A stretch of 7,070 bases of DNA from an uncultured Alphaproteobacteria bacterium (GTDB taxonomy: Bacteria > Pseudomonadota > Alphaproteobacteria > Rs-D84), in contig CALCEG010000124.1 in NCBI GenBank assembly GCA_937900435.1, positions 1 through 7,070 of the forward strand, in the 5' to 3' direction. A program made the translations under genes and the position numbers. Shown one piece after another: positions 6,035-7,070 of the stretch. Under the pieces are notes generated by a model. The model saw only the letters and a list, made by a program, of their open reading frames with translations, was not told where the DNA came from and ran no database searches. Numbering within the stretch: position 1 is the first letter of the stretch; every line of letters starts with the position of its first letter.

Positions 6035-7066
6035 ATGAAAATAAAAACAATTACATTTTTGGTGATTGCGTTATCTTGCTTTTTTGCGCCTGCCACGTCT
6101 GATGCGGTTATGTCGATTCGGTCGCTGGGTGGTGCTGGAACGTTTAATGGAACAGATGCCGCAAAGTCTGTGGCACAAGAAAATGTTGCCAGAATAGGGG
6201 CAATGCGTATTGGTGATACAACCGGGGGACGTGGTGCATCGGCGCGCAGCGCATCAACATCGCGTTTGGCAATTGGCAAATATTTGGGCGGGACAAGTTC
6301 TGTTAGTGGTAGTGCAGCCGTTGTTAAACCTGTTGACCCAGAACAAAGTGGGGTTACCGAAGTCAGTAAAGATATAAAAGATTTGCAAAATCGTGTTGGT
6401 GAATTGGAGGGTTTTGTCGAAGATGGAAAAACAATTGCGGAAACATTGCAGGAACAGGCAACTGAATTGGTAAGCGCAAATGACGTAATAAACACAGAAA
6501 TGCAAAATATTAACAACAGATTGGAAAGTCTGGAGGATGGCGTTGATGTCTTTATAACAAATGATGACGCAATGAATGCTGCAATGCAGAATATCAACAA
6601 CAGATTGGAAAAACTGGAAGATGGCGTTGAAGCGTCATTGGCGAATGATGACGAAATTAAGCAAATAATCGCACAGACACAGGCCGGTTTGCAATCGACT
6701 GATGCGACAGTAAATACTATATCTAATACAATGACAGATTTACAAGAACGCTTGTCTGTGTTGGCTGGTCAGCAGGTTGATGTTAAATATGAAAATGGTG
6801 TTTTGAATTATTTCCATTTCGATTGGAAAATCCCCAATGTTGAAAATGGTGTTACATTTATCAACAATGGCGATGGAACATTAACCATTGAGGTTACGAA
6901 AGAAGCAAAGGACTACATCGTAACGAAAATCGAGGGCGAGTACGCCTATCTTAAGGAAATAGGCTGCGATAACGAAATATTTATTGCTATGGCGCTTTTG
7001 CCGCCCGGAGTCGACGTTGGTACTCGGCTTCATTATGAAATGCTGTCGTATACGGTGATAGAATAA
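6035..7066 (+). CDS. Exported coiled-coil protein of unknown function
   Basis: The family is not recognised. The ATG at 6035 gives 343 residues; the in-frame ATG at 6014 would add seven residues before a signal peptide and is poorly placed relative to promoter and Shine-Dalgarno. Residues 1-24 look like a Sec signal peptide: basic MKIK, a hydrophobic core to about residue 18, and a possible signal peptidase I site after SDA (residue 24). Residues 25-111 are rich in Gly, Ser, Ala and Arg, including SARSASTSRLAIGKYLGG, and are probably extended. Residues 112 to about 245 show heptad-like spacing of Leu, Val and Ile and form a likely coiled coil, with two 28-residue repeats at 156-211 carrying MQNINNRLE-x-LEDGV. 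Residues 248-343 form a compact, probably beta-rich domain with NNGDGTLTIEV and a single Cys (C311). A periplasmic or surface stalk-like role is inferred only; no anchor domain or enzyme motif is visible. The gene probably stands alone behind its own promoter, and the window ends four bases after the stop. Confidence 0.85.
   Translation: MKIKTITFLVIALSCFFAPATSDAVMSIRSLGGAGTFNGTDAAKSVAQENVARIGAMRIGDTTGGRGASARSASTSRLAIGKYLGGTSSVSGSAAVVKPVDPEQSGVTEVSKDIKDLQNRVGELEGFVEDGKTIAETLQEQATELVSANDVINTEMQNINNRLESLEDGVDVFITNDDAMNAAMQNINNRLEKLEDGVEASLANDDEIKQIIAQTQAGLQSTDATVNTISNTMTDLQERLSVLAGQQVDVKYENGVLNYFHFDWKIPNVENGVTFINNGDGTLTIEVTKEAKDYIVTKIEGEYAYLKEIGCDNEIFIAMALLPPGVDVGTRLHYEMLSYTVIE
6500..6667 (+). 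repeat. Tandem 84 bp repeat (two copies) encoding a 28-residue coiled-coil unit
   Basis: Copy one spans 6500-6583 and copy two 6584-6667. The first 48 bases of each agree at 42 positions; five of the six differences are at third codon positions, and the amino-acid changes are Ser to Lys and Asp to Glu. The second parts are more diverged but both keep a Asn-Asp-Asp element. Twenty-eight residues equal four heptads, so duplication preserves the coiled-coil register. A fainter related segment, LQNRVGELEGFVEDG, lies 42 residues upstream. Confidence 0.8.
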
Positions 7067-7070
7067 GAGA

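Noticed and set aside
6068..6082. Possible lipobox ending in C15 of the secreted protein signal peptide
   Set aside because: The residues before the Cys are Ala, Leu and Ser at -3, -2 and -1, which departs from the usual Leu at -3. A signal peptidase I site after residue 24 fits at least as well, so lipidation is not claimed.
6001..6600. 199-codon - strand frame opposite the secreted protein
   Set aside because: The + strand frame has promoter, Shine-Dalgarno, signal peptide and in-frame repeats. The antisense frame covers the + strand promoter and start and has no independent support.
6890..7066. Variable region of a diversity-generating retroelement
   Set aside because: The C-terminal position and composition shift invite the idea, but no template repeat, reverse transcriptase or C-type lectin-like ending is visible in the window.
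6368..7066. Trimeric autotransporter (YadA-like) stalk and anchor
   Set aside because: The coiled coil is suggestive, but the C-terminus lacks the four-strand amphipathic barrel anchor and the terminal aromatic residue typical of that family; it ends in VIE.

Overview
The window reads as a stretch of a low-GC Gram-negative chromosome, most likely from an alphaproteobacterium and possibly one of the host- or gut-associated lineages. The evidence is an outer-membrane autotransporter, a Sec-exported protein, and a Rho factor of ordinary proteobacterial type whose P-loop reads APPRTGKT. The class is a moderate-confidence inference and the lineage a weak one. All three genes lie on the + strand, which is clearly richer in G and T than in C.

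Positions 2-4522 hold the 3' part of a very large gene, open at the left edge. It encodes a type V secretion (classical autotransporter) protein. About 900 visible residues form a repetitive Asn/Gly/Val-rich beta-helix passenger. These are followed by an autochaperone-like segment, a small region with the protein's only two cysteines and an Asp-rich loop, a long charged probably helical linker, and a C-terminal beta-barrel of about 280 residues ending in Tyr-Arg-Phe. A strong hairpin terminator starts three bases after the stop.

Positions 4523-4668 are a short regulatory region with a good sigma70-type promoter, a palindrome over its -35 box, a GC-rich leader hairpin and a clear Shine-Dalgarno sequence. 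They serve a complete rho gene (4669-5937), which has every expected motif and its own hairpin terminator.

Positions 5971-6034 carry an extended -10 promoter for the last gene (6035-7066). It encodes a 343-residue secreted protein of unknown function with a signal peptide, a Ser/Ala/Gly/Arg-rich spacer, a coiled coil containing a 28-residue (84 bp) tandem repeat, and a compact C-terminal domain whose final 55-60 codons look different in composition.

The three genes appear to be separate transcription units, each of the first two closed by an intrinsic terminator, so no shared pathway is implied. The housekeeping gene rho sits between two genes for exported, probably surface-related proteins. 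No RNA genes, insertion sequences, CRISPR arrays or attachment sites were seen. The least explained parts are the Cys/Asp-loop and linker module of the autotransporter and the last protein as a whole.
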